Below, one piece after another: positions 8,857 through 17,912 of a stretch of DNA of 42,330 nucleotides. Origin of the DNA: an uncultured Oscillospiraceae bacterium (GTDB lineage: Bacteria; Bacillota; Clostridia; Oscillospirales; Oscillospiraceae); contig CAJOHR010000020.1 of NCBI GenBank assembly GCA_905234425.1, positions 1-42,330 of the forward strand, written 5' to 3'. The stretch's first letter is position 1. Every line of letters begins with the position of its first letter. The notes under the pieces are model-generated. The model made no database searches. It saw nothing but the letters and a program-made list of their open reading frames with translations, and was not told the DNA's origin. The translations under genes were made by a program, and so were the position numbers.

Positions 8857-9970
8857 GGGTGTCCTCCAGTTCCCGCTCTAAGATATCCGCGATCCGCTTG
8901 GAGGCGAAGCCGTCTCCATAGGGATTGGACGCCTCGGACATGGCCGCGTAGGCGGCCTCGTCCTCCAGCAGCAGCTTGAAATTCTCGTAAATGGTCTCCT
9001 CGTCGGTGCCCACCAGCTTCAGGGTTCCCGCCGCCACGCCCTCGGGCCGCTCGGTGGTGTCCCGCATGACCAGCACCGGCTTTCCCAGGGAGGGGGCCTC
9101 CTCCTGGATGCCGCCGGAATCCGTCATGATCAGGTGGCACCGGGCCTCGAAGTTGTGGAAATCCAGCACGTCCAGGGGCTCGATCAGGTGGATCCGCTCG
9201 CAGCCGGAGAGCTCTGCCCTGGCGATCTCCCGGACCGCGGGATTCATGTGAATGGGGTAGATAACCTTGATATCCGGATGCTCCTCCGAGACACGGCGAA
9301 TGGCCCGGAACATCCGCTCCATGGGCGCGCCCAGGTTCTCCCGCCGGTGGACCTCAATGAGGATCATACGGCTGTCCGCCGCCCACTGGAGCTCTGGATG
9401 GGTGTAGTCCGCCCGAACGGTGGTGCGGAGGGCGTCGATGCCCGTGTTTCCGGTGACGTAGATGGTCCTGTCGTCCCGCTGCTCCCGCAGCAGATTCTGC
9501 CGGGCCGTCTCCGTGGGGGCGAAGTTGAACCGGGTGAGGATAGTCACCGCCTGCCGGTTGAACTCCTCCGGATAGGGGGAGTAGATGTTGTAGGTCCGAA
9601 GGCCCGCCTCCACATGCCCCACGGGAATCCGCTGATAAAAGGCGGCAAGCGCGGTGAAGAAGGTGGTGGAGGTGTCGCCGTGAACCAGGACCACGTCGGG
9701 CTTCTCCTGCTCCAGCACATCCTTGATGCCGGTGAGGATGCCCGTGGCGATGTCGTAGAGGGTCTGCCGGTCCTTCATAATGGCCAGGTCATACTTGGGC
9801 TCCACATGGAAGGTCCGGAGCACCATGTCCAGCATCTCCCGATGCTGTCCCGTGACGCAAACCACGGTTTCGATCCCGGGGCGGCTCTTCAATTCATTGA
9901 CCAGGGGGCACATTTTGATGGCCTCCGGTCTGGTGCCGAACACCAGCATGACCTTCCGTTTCTGTTCCAC
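8837..9970 (-). CDS. wecB: UDP-N-acetylglucosamine 2-epimerase (non-hydrolysing)
   Basis: Interconverts UDP-GlcNAc and UDP-ManNAc for teichoic acid linkage units or other surface glycans; cytosolic, GT-B-like fold. Diagnostic segments are VMLVFGTRPEAIKMCPLV at the N-terminus, VLVHGDTSTTF, GHVEAGLRTYNIYSPYPEE, VHRRENLG, and TDSGGIQEEAPSLGKPVLVM near the C-terminus. The frame is open to 10051, but the GTG at 9970 has a perfect AAGGAGG eight bases upstream (complement of 9979-9985) and gives 377 residues, the usual family length. The longer start would add 27 residues unlike the family. It has its own promoter, and its last 20 bp overlap the xpaC-like gene. Confidence 0.95.
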   Translation of the reverse strand: MEQKRKVMLVFGTRPEAIKMCPLVNELKSRPGIETVVCVTGQHREMLDMVLRTFHVEPKYDLAIMKDRQTLYDIATGILTGIKDVLEQEKPDVVLVHGDTSTTFFTALAAFYQRIPVGHVEAGLRTYNIYSPYPEEFNRQAVTILTRFNFAPTETARQNLLREQRDDRTIYVTGNTGIDALRTTVRADYTHPELQWAADSRMILIEVHRRENLGAPMERMFRAIRRVSEEHPDIKVIYPIHMNPAVREIARAELSGCERIHLIEPLDVLDFHNFEARCHLIMTDSGGIQEEAPSLGKPVLVMRDTTERPEGVAAGTLKLVGTDEETIYENFKLLLEDEAAYAAMSEASNPYGDGFASKRIADILERELEDTHGTLGI

Positions 9971-10022
9971 GTCCGCCGCCTCCTTGTATTTCATCCCGCA
10001 GCAGCGCTGTCGGGCTCTATCC

Positions 10023-10051
10023 ATTGTACATTTTTTGCTCTCAGCCGTCAA
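10023..10051 (-). promoter_or_regulatory. Sigma-A promoter of wecB
   Basis: Minus strand: -35 TTGACG (complement of 10046-10051), 17-bp spacer, -10 TACAAT (complement of 10023-10028). The start of transcription is predicted near 10016, about 46 bases before the GTG. This supports a start downstream of 10051, because the longer frame would begin inside the -35 box. Confidence 0.8.
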
Positions 10052-10084
10052 CTGATACTATGATCCGATGAGAAAATTTTACGC

Positions 10085-11356
10085 TCATCGCTGATACGTG
10101 ATGGTTCCCTCCAGTACCGTCAGCTTCACCCTCCCTTGCAGGGTCTCCCCGGAGAACACGGTGCTTCTGCCTCTGGTCCGGAATTTTTCGGGCTCCACGG
10201 TCCAGGTCTCCGCCGGATCGAAGGCCATGAGATTGGCCGGATCTCCGGGCCGGACCGATACGGAAAGCCCCAGAAGGGCCGCGGGATGGACGGTCATTTT
10301 CCGGATCAGGGCCGGGACCGTCAGATGGCCGGGGACGCAGAGGGCCGTATAGCAGGCGGCCAGACTGGTCTCCAGGCCCACCATGCCGCTGGGGGCCTCG
10401 GGCAGCGGCCTTGCCTTTTCCTCCGGAGAATGGGGCGCGTGGTCCGTCACGATGCAGTCCAGGGTCCCGTCCAGGACGCCCGACCGCACAGCCTGCCGGT
10501 CCGCTTCCGTCCGCAGGGGAGGATTCACCCGGGCGTCCGTGCCCTTTTTGAGAAGCTCCTCCTCGGTAAAGGTGAAATACTGGGGGCAGGTCTCCGCCGT
10601 GGCCCGGACGCCCCGGGCTTTGGCCTCCCGGATCAGCCGGACAGACCCGGCGGTGGATACATGGGCGATGTGGATGTGTCCCCCGGTTTCCTCCGCCAGC
10701 ATCAGATCCCGGGCCACCATCAGATCCTCGGCGATGGCCGGCCTGCCGGGCAGTCCCAGGATCTCCGACACCCTGCCCTCGTTGACGGCATAGTTCTGCA
10801 CCATCTCCCGGTCCTCACAGTGGGAGATGACCGCCTTCCCCAGCTTGGACGCCCGTTTCAGCGCATCCCGGACCCGCTTGGCCGAGTCCACCGGCACCCC
10901 GTCGTCGGAAAAGGCCACCGCGCCCGCCGCCGCCAGGGTCTCCATATCCGTGAGCTCCGCCCCGGCCTGGCCCAGGGTCACGGCGCCGATGGGATGGACA
11001 TGGCAGAGCCCCGCCGCTTTCCCCTTTGTGATCACGTATTCCATCAGCTCCGGCGTGTCCAGCACGGGCTTGGTGTTGGGCATGCAGGCAACATCCGTAA
11101 AGCCGCCTGCCGCCGCGGCGGCGGAGCCCGAGGCGATGTCCTCCTTGTAGGTCAGCCCCGGGTCCCGGAAGTGGACGTGCATATCCACCAGTCCCGGGCA
11201 GAGAAAGCAGCCCGACAGGTCGGTCACCGTATGGCCCTCAGACGGGAGAGACGGGGCCATGGCGGCGATCCTCCCGGCCTCCACCAGCACATCCAAGGGC
11301 GTGACAGTCTCCGAGACAGGGTCCACAAATCGACCGTTTTTCAGCAAAATACCCAT
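10085..11356 (-). CDS. pyrC: Dihydroorotase
   Basis: Zinc amidohydrolase that cyclises carbamoyl aspartate to dihydroorotate in pyrimidine synthesis. The metal-binding HxH lies in LVDMHVHFRDPGLTYKED (about residues 56-73). Other signatures are CMPNTKPVLDTPE, AVISHCED, HIAHVSTAGSVRLI, and CIVTDHAPHSPEEKA with the catalytic Asp. The 423 residues match the type I/class PyrC form common in Firmicutes. The start ATG at 11356 has AAAGGAG about 12 bases upstream, slightly far. No other pyr genes are adjacent. It is divergent from the YtxH-like gene, and no convincing promoter is visible in the 73-bp gap. Allantoinase and hydantoinase are less likely, given the match to dihydroorotase around the HxH and DHAPHS motifs. 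Confidence 0.94.
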   Translation of the reverse strand: MGILLKNGRFVDPVSETVTPLDVLVEAGRIAAMAPSLPSEGHTVTDLSGCFLCPGLVDMHVHFRDPGLTYKEDIASGSAAAAAGGFTDVACMPNTKPVLDTPELMEYVITKGKAAGLCHVHPIGAVTLGQAGAELTDMETLAAAGAVAFSDDGVPVDSAKRVRDALKRASKLGKAVISHCEDREMVQNYAVNEGRVSEILGLPGRPAIAEDLMVARDLMLAEETGGHIHIAHVSTAGSVRLIREAKARGVRATAETCPQYFTFTEEELLKKGTDARVNPPLRTEADRQAVRSGVLDGTLDCIVTDHAPHSPEEKARPLPEAPSGMVGLETSLAACYTALCVPGHLTVPALIRKMTVHPAALLGLSVSVRPGDPANLMAFDPAETWTVEPEKFRTRGRSTVFSGETLQGRVKLTVLEGTITYQR

Positions 11357-11429
11357 GATTTACTTAGCTCCTTTCCGAATAGGCCGCGAAAAGCGGGGCA
11401 AACTGCATCTGCGAGGGGAGGAATCCGCA

Positions 11430-11603
11430 ATGGAAGTGAAACGATTTTTAGCAGCCATGGGCGTCGGCGCCGCCGCCGGAACGGCGGTGGGCATGATGCT
11501 CCCCCGGAACAAGACCATGCGGCAGGTGGGACGGGATATCTCATCCGCGGCCGCCGATACGGTCACCCGGGCCATGGACACCGTGGAGCGCAAAATGCAG
11601 TGA
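11430..11603 (+). CDS. Small YtxH-like membrane-anchored protein
   Basis: A 57-residue protein beginning MEVKRFLAAMGVGAAAGTAV and ending VERKMQ. The N-terminal half is a small-residue (Ala/Gly/Val) hydrophobic segment, followed by a polar, probably helical tail. This resembles YtxH-type small proteins, whose role is unclear. GAGGGGAGG lies seven bases before the ATG, a strong ribosome site, which argues that it is really translated. A hairpin follows the stop. The frame is open further upstream (to 11259), but that part is antisense to pyrC and has no ribosome site. Confidence 0.65.
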   Translation: MEVKRFLAAMGVGAAAGTAVGMMLPRNKTMRQVGRDISSAAADTVTRAMDTVERKMQ

Positions 11604-11615
11604 CGCCCTGACCAT

Positions 11616-11635
11616 GCCGGAGGAATCCCTCCGGC
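11616..11635 (+). terminator. Hairpin after the YtxH-like gene
   Basis: Stem GCCGGAGG / CCTCCGGC with a 4-base loop, 12 bases after the stop. There is no T-tract, so it may be a weak terminator or an RNA-stabilising hairpin. Confidence 0.45.
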
Positions 11636-11774
11636 GATACATACACGATACGAACAGTATACCACACCTTTCCGATTGTGGCAAAGGGAACCGGACGTCC
11701 CATGCAAAAAACCGGAAGTTCAGGGACTGACAGCCGGATCCTCGACGGTTTTCCTGTTTCCCGCGCATTTTCCA

Positions 11775-11803
11775 TTGCAAAACCGGCCTGATTCTGCTAG
11801 AAT
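11775..11803 (+). promoter_or_regulatory. Sigma-A promoter of rsmE
   Basis: -35 TTGCAA (11775-11780), 17-bp spacer, -10 TAGAAT (11798-11803) with an extended -10 TGC directly in front. Predicted leader is about 64 bases. Confidence 0.75.
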
Positions 11804-11873
11804 GTGCTAAGTTATAAACAGAAGTATCCCGCAAGCGGGAATACGCTTTGAACAGAAGGACGGAAGGGATTTC

Positions 11874-12602
11874 ATGCCGCGATTTTTTATGGACCGGGGA
11901 GAGATCGGTCCCGGATTCGCCGTACTCACGGGAGAGCAGGCGGCCCATGCCAGGGTCCTGCGCCTGAAAAGCGGGGATCGGGTGACCCTCTGCGATGGCC
12001 AGGGCACGGACTACCAGTGCGTGATCGACCAGGTGCATCCCGACCGGATTCGTCTGGCGGTGGAGTCCCAGGGCTCCGCCGCGTCGGAGGCGGCTGTGAC
12101 CGTCCGGGTCTTTATGGCCTTTGCCAAGGGCGACAAGCCGGAGCATGTGATCCAGAAGGCCACGGAGCTGGGAGCGGCGGAGATTTTATTGTTCCCCAGC
12201 AGCCGCTGCGTCATGCGGCTGGACGGGAAAAGCCAGGAAAAAAAGCTGGCCCGCTGGCAGAAGATCGCCGCGTCGGCGGCGGAGCAGTCCGGCCGGGGCA
12301 GGATCCCGATCGTTCAGGTTCTTTCCTCCTACGAAGAAGCCGTCGCTGAGGCCGCAAGGGCGGACCGGGCCCTGTTCTTCTATGAAAACGAGGAGACCGT
12401 CACGCTGACGGAGGCCTTAAGGGAGCCCTTCTCCACGGTGTCCCTGATGACGGGACCCGAGGGCGGCTTTGAGGACCGGGAGGTGGAGGCGGCCCGGGCG
12501 GCGGGCATGACCGTCTGCTCCCTGGGAAAGCGGATCCTCCGCTGTGAGACGGCGCCGCTTTGCGCCCTGTCCGCAGTCATGTTTGCCGCGGGGGAATTTT
12601 AG
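11874..12602 (+). CDS. rsmE: 16S rRNA (uracil-1498-N3)-methyltransferase
   Basis: SPOUT-class methyltransferase that uses S-adenosylmethionine to methylate U1498 of 16S rRNA. The N-terminal PUA-like domain starts MPRFFMDRGEIG and includes HARVLRLKSGDRVTLCDG. The knotted SAM-binding C-terminus shows SLMTGPEGGFEDREVEAA and SLGKRILRCETAPLCALS, both family signatures; QKATELGAAEILLFPSSRCV lies between them. Length 242 is typical. The start ATG at 11874 follows AAGGGA. In many Firmicutes rsmE follows prmA; here it is alone behind its own promoter and 55 bp before the activase gene. Confidence 0.95.
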   Translation: MPRFFMDRGEIGPGFAVLTGEQAAHARVLRLKSGDRVTLCDGQGTDYQCVIDQVHPDRIRLAVESQGSAASEAAVTVRVFMAFAKGDKPEHVIQKATELGAAEILLFPSSRCVMRLDGKSQEKKLARWQKIAASAAEQSGRGRIPIVQVLSSYEEAVAEAARADRALFFYENEETVTLTEALREPFSTVSLMTGPEGGFEDREVEAARAAGMTVCSLGKRILRCETAPLCALSAVMFAAGEF

Positions 12603-12634
12603 CATAACATATCTATTACACTGTGGTGCGAATC

Positions 12635-12640
12635 TATAAT
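12635..12640 (+). promoter_or_regulatory. Possible -10 element before the activase gene
   Basis: TATAAT at 12635-12640 in the 55-bp gap after rsmE. No good -35 at 16-18 bp, so either a weak promoter or chance; read-through from rsmE is the alternative. Confidence 0.35.
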
Positions 12641-12657
12641 ATCTTGGGTGAGAGTAC

Positions 12658-15594
12658 ATGAGCTTGAAAATCGGAATTGATGTGGGGTCCACGACCGTCA
12701 AGGTGGTGGTCCTGGGAGAGGACAATGATCTGCTGTACCGTTCCTATGAGCGGCACTTCTCCATGGTCCGGGAAAAGACCATCGAGCTGCTGGGCCGGAC
12801 CGGAGATCTGCTGACAGGGCAGGATGTCCGAACGGTGATCACCGGCTCGGCGGGCCTGGGCCTGGCTAAAAGCGCGGACGTGAACTTCGTCCAGGAGGTT
12901 TTTGCCACCGCCGAGGCCGTGGAGCGGCTGATTCCCGACACAGACGCGGTGGTGGAGCTGGGCGGCGAGGACGCCAAGATCATCTTCTTCGGCGGCGGTC
13001 TGGAGGAGCGGATGAACGGCTCCTGCGCCGGCGGCACCGGGGCCTTTATCGACCAGATGGCCACTCTGGTGGGCGTCACTGCCGACGAGCTGGACGAACT
13101 GAGCCTCCACTACGAAAAGATCTATCCCATCGCCTCCCGGTGCGGCGTTTTCGCCAAATCCGACATCCAGCCCATCCTGAACCAGGGGGCCAGGAAGGAG
13201 GACGTGGCCGCCTCCATCTTCCAGGCGGTGGTGGACCAGACCGTGGCGGGCCTGGCCCAGGGCCGGGAGATCACCGGCAAGGTGGTCTTCCTCGGGGGAC
13301 CCCTCCATTTCCTCCAGGGCCTCCGGAACCGGTTCCGGGAGACCTTGAAGCTGGATGACGAGCACGCCGTCTTCCCGGAGAACGGAGACTGCTTCGCCGC
13401 TATCGGCGCGGGACTCTGCGCAGAGGGCTATGACACCGAGCGCTACGAGGACGTGCTGGACCGGCTGCAGAAGGCCGTGGGCGACCGGGGTGCCACCCAG
13501 ACCATGGCCCCCCTGTTCGCCTCCCGGCAGCAGTATGACGAATTCCTGGTGCGGCACAACGCCAATACGCCGCCCGCCATTGACCTGGAGACCTACAGCG
13601 GCAAGGCCTATCTCGGCATTGACGCCGGCTCCACCACCACCAAGCTCTGTCTGGTGGCCCCCGACGGCGGCCTGCTTTATACCTACTACAGCTCCAACCG
13701 GGGCAATCCCGTCTCCGTGATCCTGGAGCAGCTCCACGAGATCTACAGGCTCTGCGGAGACCGGATCACCATCGCCGGCAGCGCCGTCACAGGCTACGGC
13801 GAGGATCTGATTTCCGCCGCCTTCCAGGTGGACGCGGGCCTGGTGGAAACCGTAGCCCATTTCCGGGCCGCCTCCCATTTCTCTCCCGGCGTGGATTTCA
13901 TCATCGACATCGGCGGCCAGGACATGAAGTGCTTCAAGATCCGGAACAACGCCGTGGATTCGATTATGCTCAACGAGGCCTGCTCCTCGGGCTGCGGCAG
14001 CTTCATCGAAACCTTTGCCAAGGCATTGGGCTATAACATCGCGGACTTCTCCAAAATGGGCCTTCTGGCGGAGCATCCCGTGAACCTGGGCTCCCGCTGC
14101 ACCGTGTTTATGAACTCCTCGGTGAAGCAGGCCCAGAAGGACGGCGCCACCGTGGAGGACATCTCCGCGGGCCTGTCCATCTCCATCGTGAAAAACGCGG
14201 TCTACAAGGTTATCCGGGCCGCCTCCGCCGACGATCTGGGCAAAAACATCGTGGTCCAGGGCGGCACCTTCCTGAATGACGCCGTGCTCCGGGCCTTTGA
14301 GCTGGAGTTGGGGCGGAACGTGACCCGGCCCACCATCGCCGGGCTCATGGGCGCCTACGGCGCGGCCCTCTACGCCATGGATCTGGGTCTCGAGAAATCC
14401 AATATCCTCACGGAAGAGGCCCTTTCCCATTTCACCCACAAGGCCAATCCCACCACCTGCGGAGGCTGCACCAACCATTGCGCCCTCACCGTGAACATCT
14501 TCGACGGCGGCCGCCGGTTCATCTCCGGCAACCGGTGCAGCAAGCCCCTGGGCAAGAAAAATCAGGAGCTGCCCGACATGTTCCGGTGGAAATTCAGCAA
14601 GCTCCGGTCCATGGCCGGAAAGGGGGACGGCAACGGCTCCCGTGGCCGGATCGGCATTCCCTTCGGCCTCAACATGTACGAAAATCTCCCCTTCTGGTTC
14701 ACGCTTTTCACCAGGCTGAACTTTGAGGTGGTCCTTTCTCCCGAGTCCTCCCGGGGCATCTACTTAAAGGGCCAGCACACCATTCCCTCGGACACGGTCT
14801 GTTATCCCGCCAAGCTGCTCCACGGCCATGTGGAAGCACTGGTGGAGGAACAGGTGGACGCCATCTGGTATCCCTGCATGGCCTACAACAACGACGAGGG
14901 CATCGGCGACAACCACTATAACTGTCCCGTGGTGGCCTACTACCCCGAGCTGCTGGCGGCCAACGTACCGGCCCTCCAGGAGACACGGTTCCTGAATCCC
15001 TACGTGGGCCTGTGGCGGCGGAAGGACTGTGCCGCAAGGCTCTCCGCCCTGTTTGAATCGGAGTTCCACATTCCGAAAAAGGAGACCCAGGCCGCCGTCA
15101 AGGCCGCCTATGCCGCCTACGACGGGTATGTGGCCGAGGTCCGGAAAACAGGCGAAAGCTTCATCGCCCAGGCAAGGCAGGAGGGGCGGCCCATCATCGT
15201 CATGGCGGGACGGCCCTACCACATCGACCCGGAGATCAGCCACGGCATCAACGACCTGATCACCTCCTTCGGCTTTGTCCTCATTACCGAGGACTGCCTC
15301 AGCAGCCGCATGGGCTATGAGTCCCGAAAGGTGCTCAACCAGTGGACCTTCCAGAGCCGGATGTACAACGCGGCCCGGTATGTGGTCACCCAGAAGGACA
15401 TGCAGATGGTTCAGCTCGTCTCCTTCGGTTGCGGCACCGACGCCATCACCACCGACGAGCTCCGGGCCATTCTGGAGAGCGGCGGAAAGCTCTACACCCA
15501 GCTGAAAATCGACGATATCACCAACCTCGGCGCTGTGAAGATCCGCATCCGGTCCCTCATGGCCGCCATGGACGCCAGAAAGGAGGGGGCCTGA
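12658..15594 (+). CDS. Double-ASKHA acyl-CoA dehydratase activase with DUF2229
   Basis: Member of the BadF/BadG/HgdC activase family. Known members use ATP hydrolysis and a [4Fe-4S] cluster at a dimer interface to push an electron into a 2-hydroxyacyl-CoA dehydratase. Two ASKHA domains sit in one chain. Domain 1 has GIDVGSTTVKVVVLG (6-20), LGGEDAKII, and Cys123 and Cys162. Domain 2 has GIDAGSTTTKLCLV (320-333), DIGGQDMKC, and Cys442 and Cys481. A CxxCxxxC motif (601-608) plus Cys627 follows, then a DUF2229-like region. Both domains keep the cluster cysteines, so the chain could form its dimer internally. The stop overlaps the next start as TGATG. Length is 978 residues. The real substrate is unknown. 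Confidence 0.85.
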   Translation: MSLKIGIDVGSTTVKVVVLGEDNDLLYRSYERHFSMVREKTIELLGRTGDLLTGQDVRTVITGSAGLGLAKSADVNFVQEVFATAEAVERLIPDTDAVVELGGEDAKIIFFGGGLEERMNGSCAGGTGAFIDQMATLVGVTADELDELSLHYEKIYPIASRCGVFAKSDIQPILNQGARKEDVAASIFQAVVDQTVAGLAQGREITGKVVFLGGPLHFLQGLRNRFRETLKLDDEHAVFPENGDCFAAIGAGLCAEGYDTERYEDVLDRLQKAVGDRGATQTMAPLFASRQQYDEFLVRHNANTPPAIDLETYSGKAYLGIDAGSTTTKLCLVAPDGGLLYTYYSSNRGNPVSVILEQLHEIYRLCGDRITIAGSAVTGYGEDLISAAFQVDAGLVETVAHFRAASHFSPGVDFIIDIGGQDMKCFKIRNNAVDSIMLNEACSSGCGSFIETFAKALGYNIADFSKMGLLAEHPVNLGSRCTVFMNSSVKQAQKDGATVEDISAGLSISIVKNAVYKVIRAASADDLGKNIVVQGGTFLNDAVLRAFELELGRNVTRPTIAGLMGAYGAALYAMDLGLEKSNILTEEALSHFTHKANPTTCGGCTNHCALTVNIFDGGRRFISGNRCSKPLGKKNQELPDMFRWKFSKLRSMAGKGDGNGSRGRIGIPFGLNMYENLPFWFTLFTRLNFEVVLSPESSRGIYLKGQHTIPSDTVCYPAKLLHGHVEALVEEQVDAIWYPCMAYNNDEGIGDNHYNCPVVAYYPELLAANVPALQETRFLNPYVGLWRRKDCAARLSALFESEFHIPKKETQAAVKAAYAAYDGYVAEVRKTGESFIAQARQEGRPIIVMAGRPYHIDPEISHGINDLITSFGFVLITEDCLSSRMGYESRKVLNQWTFQSRMYNAARYVVTQKDMQMVQLVSFGCGTDAITTDELRAILESGGKLYTQLKIDDITNLGAVKIRIRSLMAAMDARKEGA

Positions 15595-16895
15595 TGGCAG
15601 AGCTTGTATACGACAAGACCGGACGGCTCCTGTTCACCAAGGAGATGGCGAAGGAGTATACCATCCTGGCCCCTCAGATGCTGCCCGACCACTTCGCCAT
15701 GCTGGTGAGCATCCTCCGGGAGGCGGGCTATAACGTGGAAATGCTCAACACCTCCGCCCACACCATCCTGGAGGAGGGCCAGAAGTACGTCCACAACGAC
15801 GCCTGCGTGCCCGCGATCCTGGTCATCGGCCAGCTCATCGACGCCATCCACCGGGGCGGCTACGATCCCCACAAGGTGGCCCTGTTCATCACCCAGACCG
15901 GCGGCGGCTGCCGGGCCTCCAACTACCTGTATCTGCTTCGGAAGGCTCTGGCCCGGGCAGGCCTCGAATATGTGCCCGTGGTGTCCCTGAACCTCTCCGG
16001 TCTGGAGAAGAACCCCGGCTTCAAGCTCACGGTTCCCATTCTCCGGAAGGCCGCCTTCGCCATCATCTACGGCGACCTGATGATGAACGTGGGCTGGCAG
16101 GTCCGGCCCTACGAGGTGAACAAGGGCGACACGGACAGGTGCCTCGACGAGTGCCGGGATTACCTGATCGCGGAGATGCAGGCCGGCCGTGGCATGACCT
16201 ACAAGAGCATGGTCAAAAACTTCGACTACATCATCGAGAAATTCAAGACCGTGCCCGTGGAGGGCCCCGAGAAGGTCCGGGTGGGCGTGGTCGGCGAGAT
16301 TTATGTGAAATACTCCCCTCTGGGCAACAACAATCTGGCGGACTTCCTCCTCAGCGAGGGCGTGGAGCCGGTGATCCCGGGGCTTATGGACTTCATCATC
16401 TTCAAGGTCTACAACCGGGACGTGGACGTGGACCTCTACGGCGGTCTCTGGGCCAAGCAGAAGCTATGCCGGTTCCTGGAGCGGTATTTGATGAAATATC
16501 AGCACGCCATGATCGACGCCCTGAACCGCTCCGGCCGCTTCCGGGCCCCGGGAGATTTCAACCAGCTTCACAGCATGGTCCAGGGCTACCTGGGGGACGG
16601 AAACAAGATGGGCGAGGGCTGGCTGCTCACGGCGGAGATGCTGGAGCTGATCCACACAGGCGTGCCCAACATCGTCTGCACCCAGCCCTTCGGCTGCCTC
16701 CCCAACCACATCGTGGGCAAGGGCATGATCCGGCGGCTCAAGGAGGACTATCCCGATTCCAATATCGTGGCCATCGACTACGACCCCGGCGCCACCAAGA
16801 TCAACCAGGAGAACCGGATCAAGCTTATGCTGGCCAACGCCCAGAAGCGCCGCCAGCAGGCGGAGAAGGCCAGGGAGGCCGCGGCTGTCGGATAA
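15594..16895 (+). CDS. 2-hydroxyacyl-CoA dehydratase family protein (COG3581-type)
   Basis: Starts at the ATG in TGATG, preceded by AGGAGGGGGCC, so it is translationally coupled to the activase. The 433-residue chain has family-typical segments such as NDACVPAILVIGQLIDAI, FITQTGGGCRASNYLYLLRK and IVCTQPFGCLPNHIVGKG. The conserved Cys residues in these could bind an Fe-S cluster. It resembles the C-terminal part of large single-chain activase/dehydratase-like proteins of about 1,400 residues known in other Clostridia. The pair therefore looks like the split version. No acyl-CoA ligase, CoA-transferase or electron-transfer flavoprotein gene is nearby, so a fermentation role is not demonstrated. 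Confidence 0.82.
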   Translation: MAELVYDKTGRLLFTKEMAKEYTILAPQMLPDHFAMLVSILREAGYNVEMLNTSAHTILEEGQKYVHNDACVPAILVIGQLIDAIHRGGYDPHKVALFITQTGGGCRASNYLYLLRKALARAGLEYVPVVSLNLSGLEKNPGFKLTVPILRKAAFAIIYGDLMMNVGWQVRPYEVNKGDTDRCLDECRDYLIAEMQAGRGMTYKSMVKNFDYIIEKFKTVPVEGPEKVRVGVVGEIYVKYSPLGNNNLADFLLSEGVEPVIPGLMDFIIFKVYNRDVDVDLYGGLWAKQKLCRFLERYLMKYQHAMIDALNRSGRFRAPGDFNQLHSMVQGYLGDGNKMGEGWLLTAEMLELIHTGVPNIVCTQPFGCLPNHIVGKGMIRRLKEDYPDSNIVAIDYDPGATKINQENRIKLMLANAQKRRQQAEKAREAAAVG

Positions 16896-16936
16896 AAAAA
16901 GAACTTCCCCCGGAGCGATCCGAGGGAAGCTTTTTT
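16894..16936. terminator. Bidirectional terminator between the dehydratase and DHH genes
   Basis: ACTTCCCcCGG pairs with CCGaGGGAAGc around a short loop, flanked by an A-run (16894-16900) and a T-run (16931-16936). It serves both convergent genes. Confidence 0.88.
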
Positions 16937-16943
16937 GCAAAAT

Positions 16944-17876
16944 TTACGCTTCGTTCAGGGCGGCGATGATGTCCGGCAGGGCCGCGTCCACCTTGTCGTT
17001 GTCCAGCTGGCAGGTACCGGCGTTCCGGTGGCCGCCGCCGCCGTAGCGGAGGCAGAGCTCACCGATGTCCGCATTGGATGCCTTGTTGACAATGGACTTG
17101 CCGATCATGACGGCGGTGTTCTGCTTCTTAAAGCCCCAGGCCACGTGGATGGAGATCTGGGTCTCGGGATAGAGGGCGTAGATCATGAACCGGTTTCCGG
17201 CGTGGATGATCTCCTCGTCCCGCAGGTCCAGAACCACCACCTTATCATAGACCTTGGCGATGCGGCGGAGCTGGGCCTCAAACTGCTCGGCCTGCTCGAA
17301 GTACAGGTCCACCCGCTCCTTCACGTCCGGCAGGGCCAGGATCTCGTCGATGGTGTGGTCCATGCAGTAGCCGATGAGCTCCATCATCAGGTCGTAGTTG
17401 GAGATGCGGAAGTTGCGGAACCGTCCCAGGCCCGTTCTGGGGTCCATGAGGTAGTGCAGCAGCACCCAGCCCTGGGGATGCAGGATCTCCTCCAGGGTGA
17501 AGTCGGCGCTGTCGCCCTTGTCCACGGCCTCCATCAGCTCCTCGCTGACCTTGGCGAAGGTCTCCTTGCCGCCGTAATACTCATAGACCACCCGGGCGGC
17601 GCTGCGTTTGTTGGGGTCGATGATCAGCTTGCCGCCCACCTCTATGGCCTTGAGCCGGTCCACCTCAGACTCGTGGTGGTCAAAGGCGATACCCACCCGG
17701 GGATCATAGGGAAGGTTTGTTGTAATGTCCGTTTCAAACAGGTCAATTTTGCCATCCTGAACGTCCTTGGGATGGACGAATTTGATCTCCTCAATCAAGC
17801 CCAGCTCCTTGAGCATCATGGCGCAGGCCAGACCGTCAAAGTCGCTGCGGGTAACCAGCCGTTTCTTCTGTTCCAT
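16944..17876 (-). CDS. DHH/DHHA1-family phosphoesterase
   Basis: Metal-dependent phosphoesterase of the DHH superfamily (oligoribonucleases, pAp phosphatases and c-di-AMP phosphodiesterases are relatives). Motif I appears in the variant form TRSDFDGLACAMMLKELG (residues 9-26), the DHH motif is in VGIAFDHHESEVDRL (about 62-76), and the C-terminal DHHA1 substrate motif is YGGGGHRNAGTCQL. Length is 310. The typical HxNPDGDA of NrnA is replaced by TRSDFDGLA, so the substrate cannot be assigned. The ATG at 17876 has GGAGG seven bases upstream. It has a promoter of its own and no operon partner. Confidence 0.82.
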   Translation of the reverse strand: MEQKKRLVTRSDFDGLACAMMLKELGLIEEIKFVHPKDVQDGKIDLFETDITTNLPYDPRVGIAFDHHESEVDRLKAIEVGGKLIIDPNKRSAARVVYEYYGGKETFAKVSEELMEAVDKGDSADFTLEEILHPQGWVLLHYLMDPRTGLGRFRNFRISNYDLMMELIGYCMDHTIDEILALPDVKERVDLYFEQAEQFEAQLRRIAKVYDKVVVLDLRDEEIIHAGNRFMIYALYPETQISIHVAWGFKKQNTAVMIGKSIVNKASNADIGELCLRYGGGGHRNAGTCQLDNDKVDAALPDIIAALNEA

Positions 17877-17912
17877 GGAAATCCCTCCGTTTTGCAGTGT
17901 CTAGTCCCTTAT

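Noticed and set aside
9971-10051. Longer N-terminus for wecB
   Set aside because: It starts inside the -35 box of a good promoter, while the GTG at 9970 has a perfect AAGGAGG and gives the family length.
10066-10095. Hairpin CGATGAG/CTCATCG at the end of pyrC as a terminator
   Set aside because: The stem is 7 bp with an 11-base loop, overlaps the stop codon and has no T-run after it.
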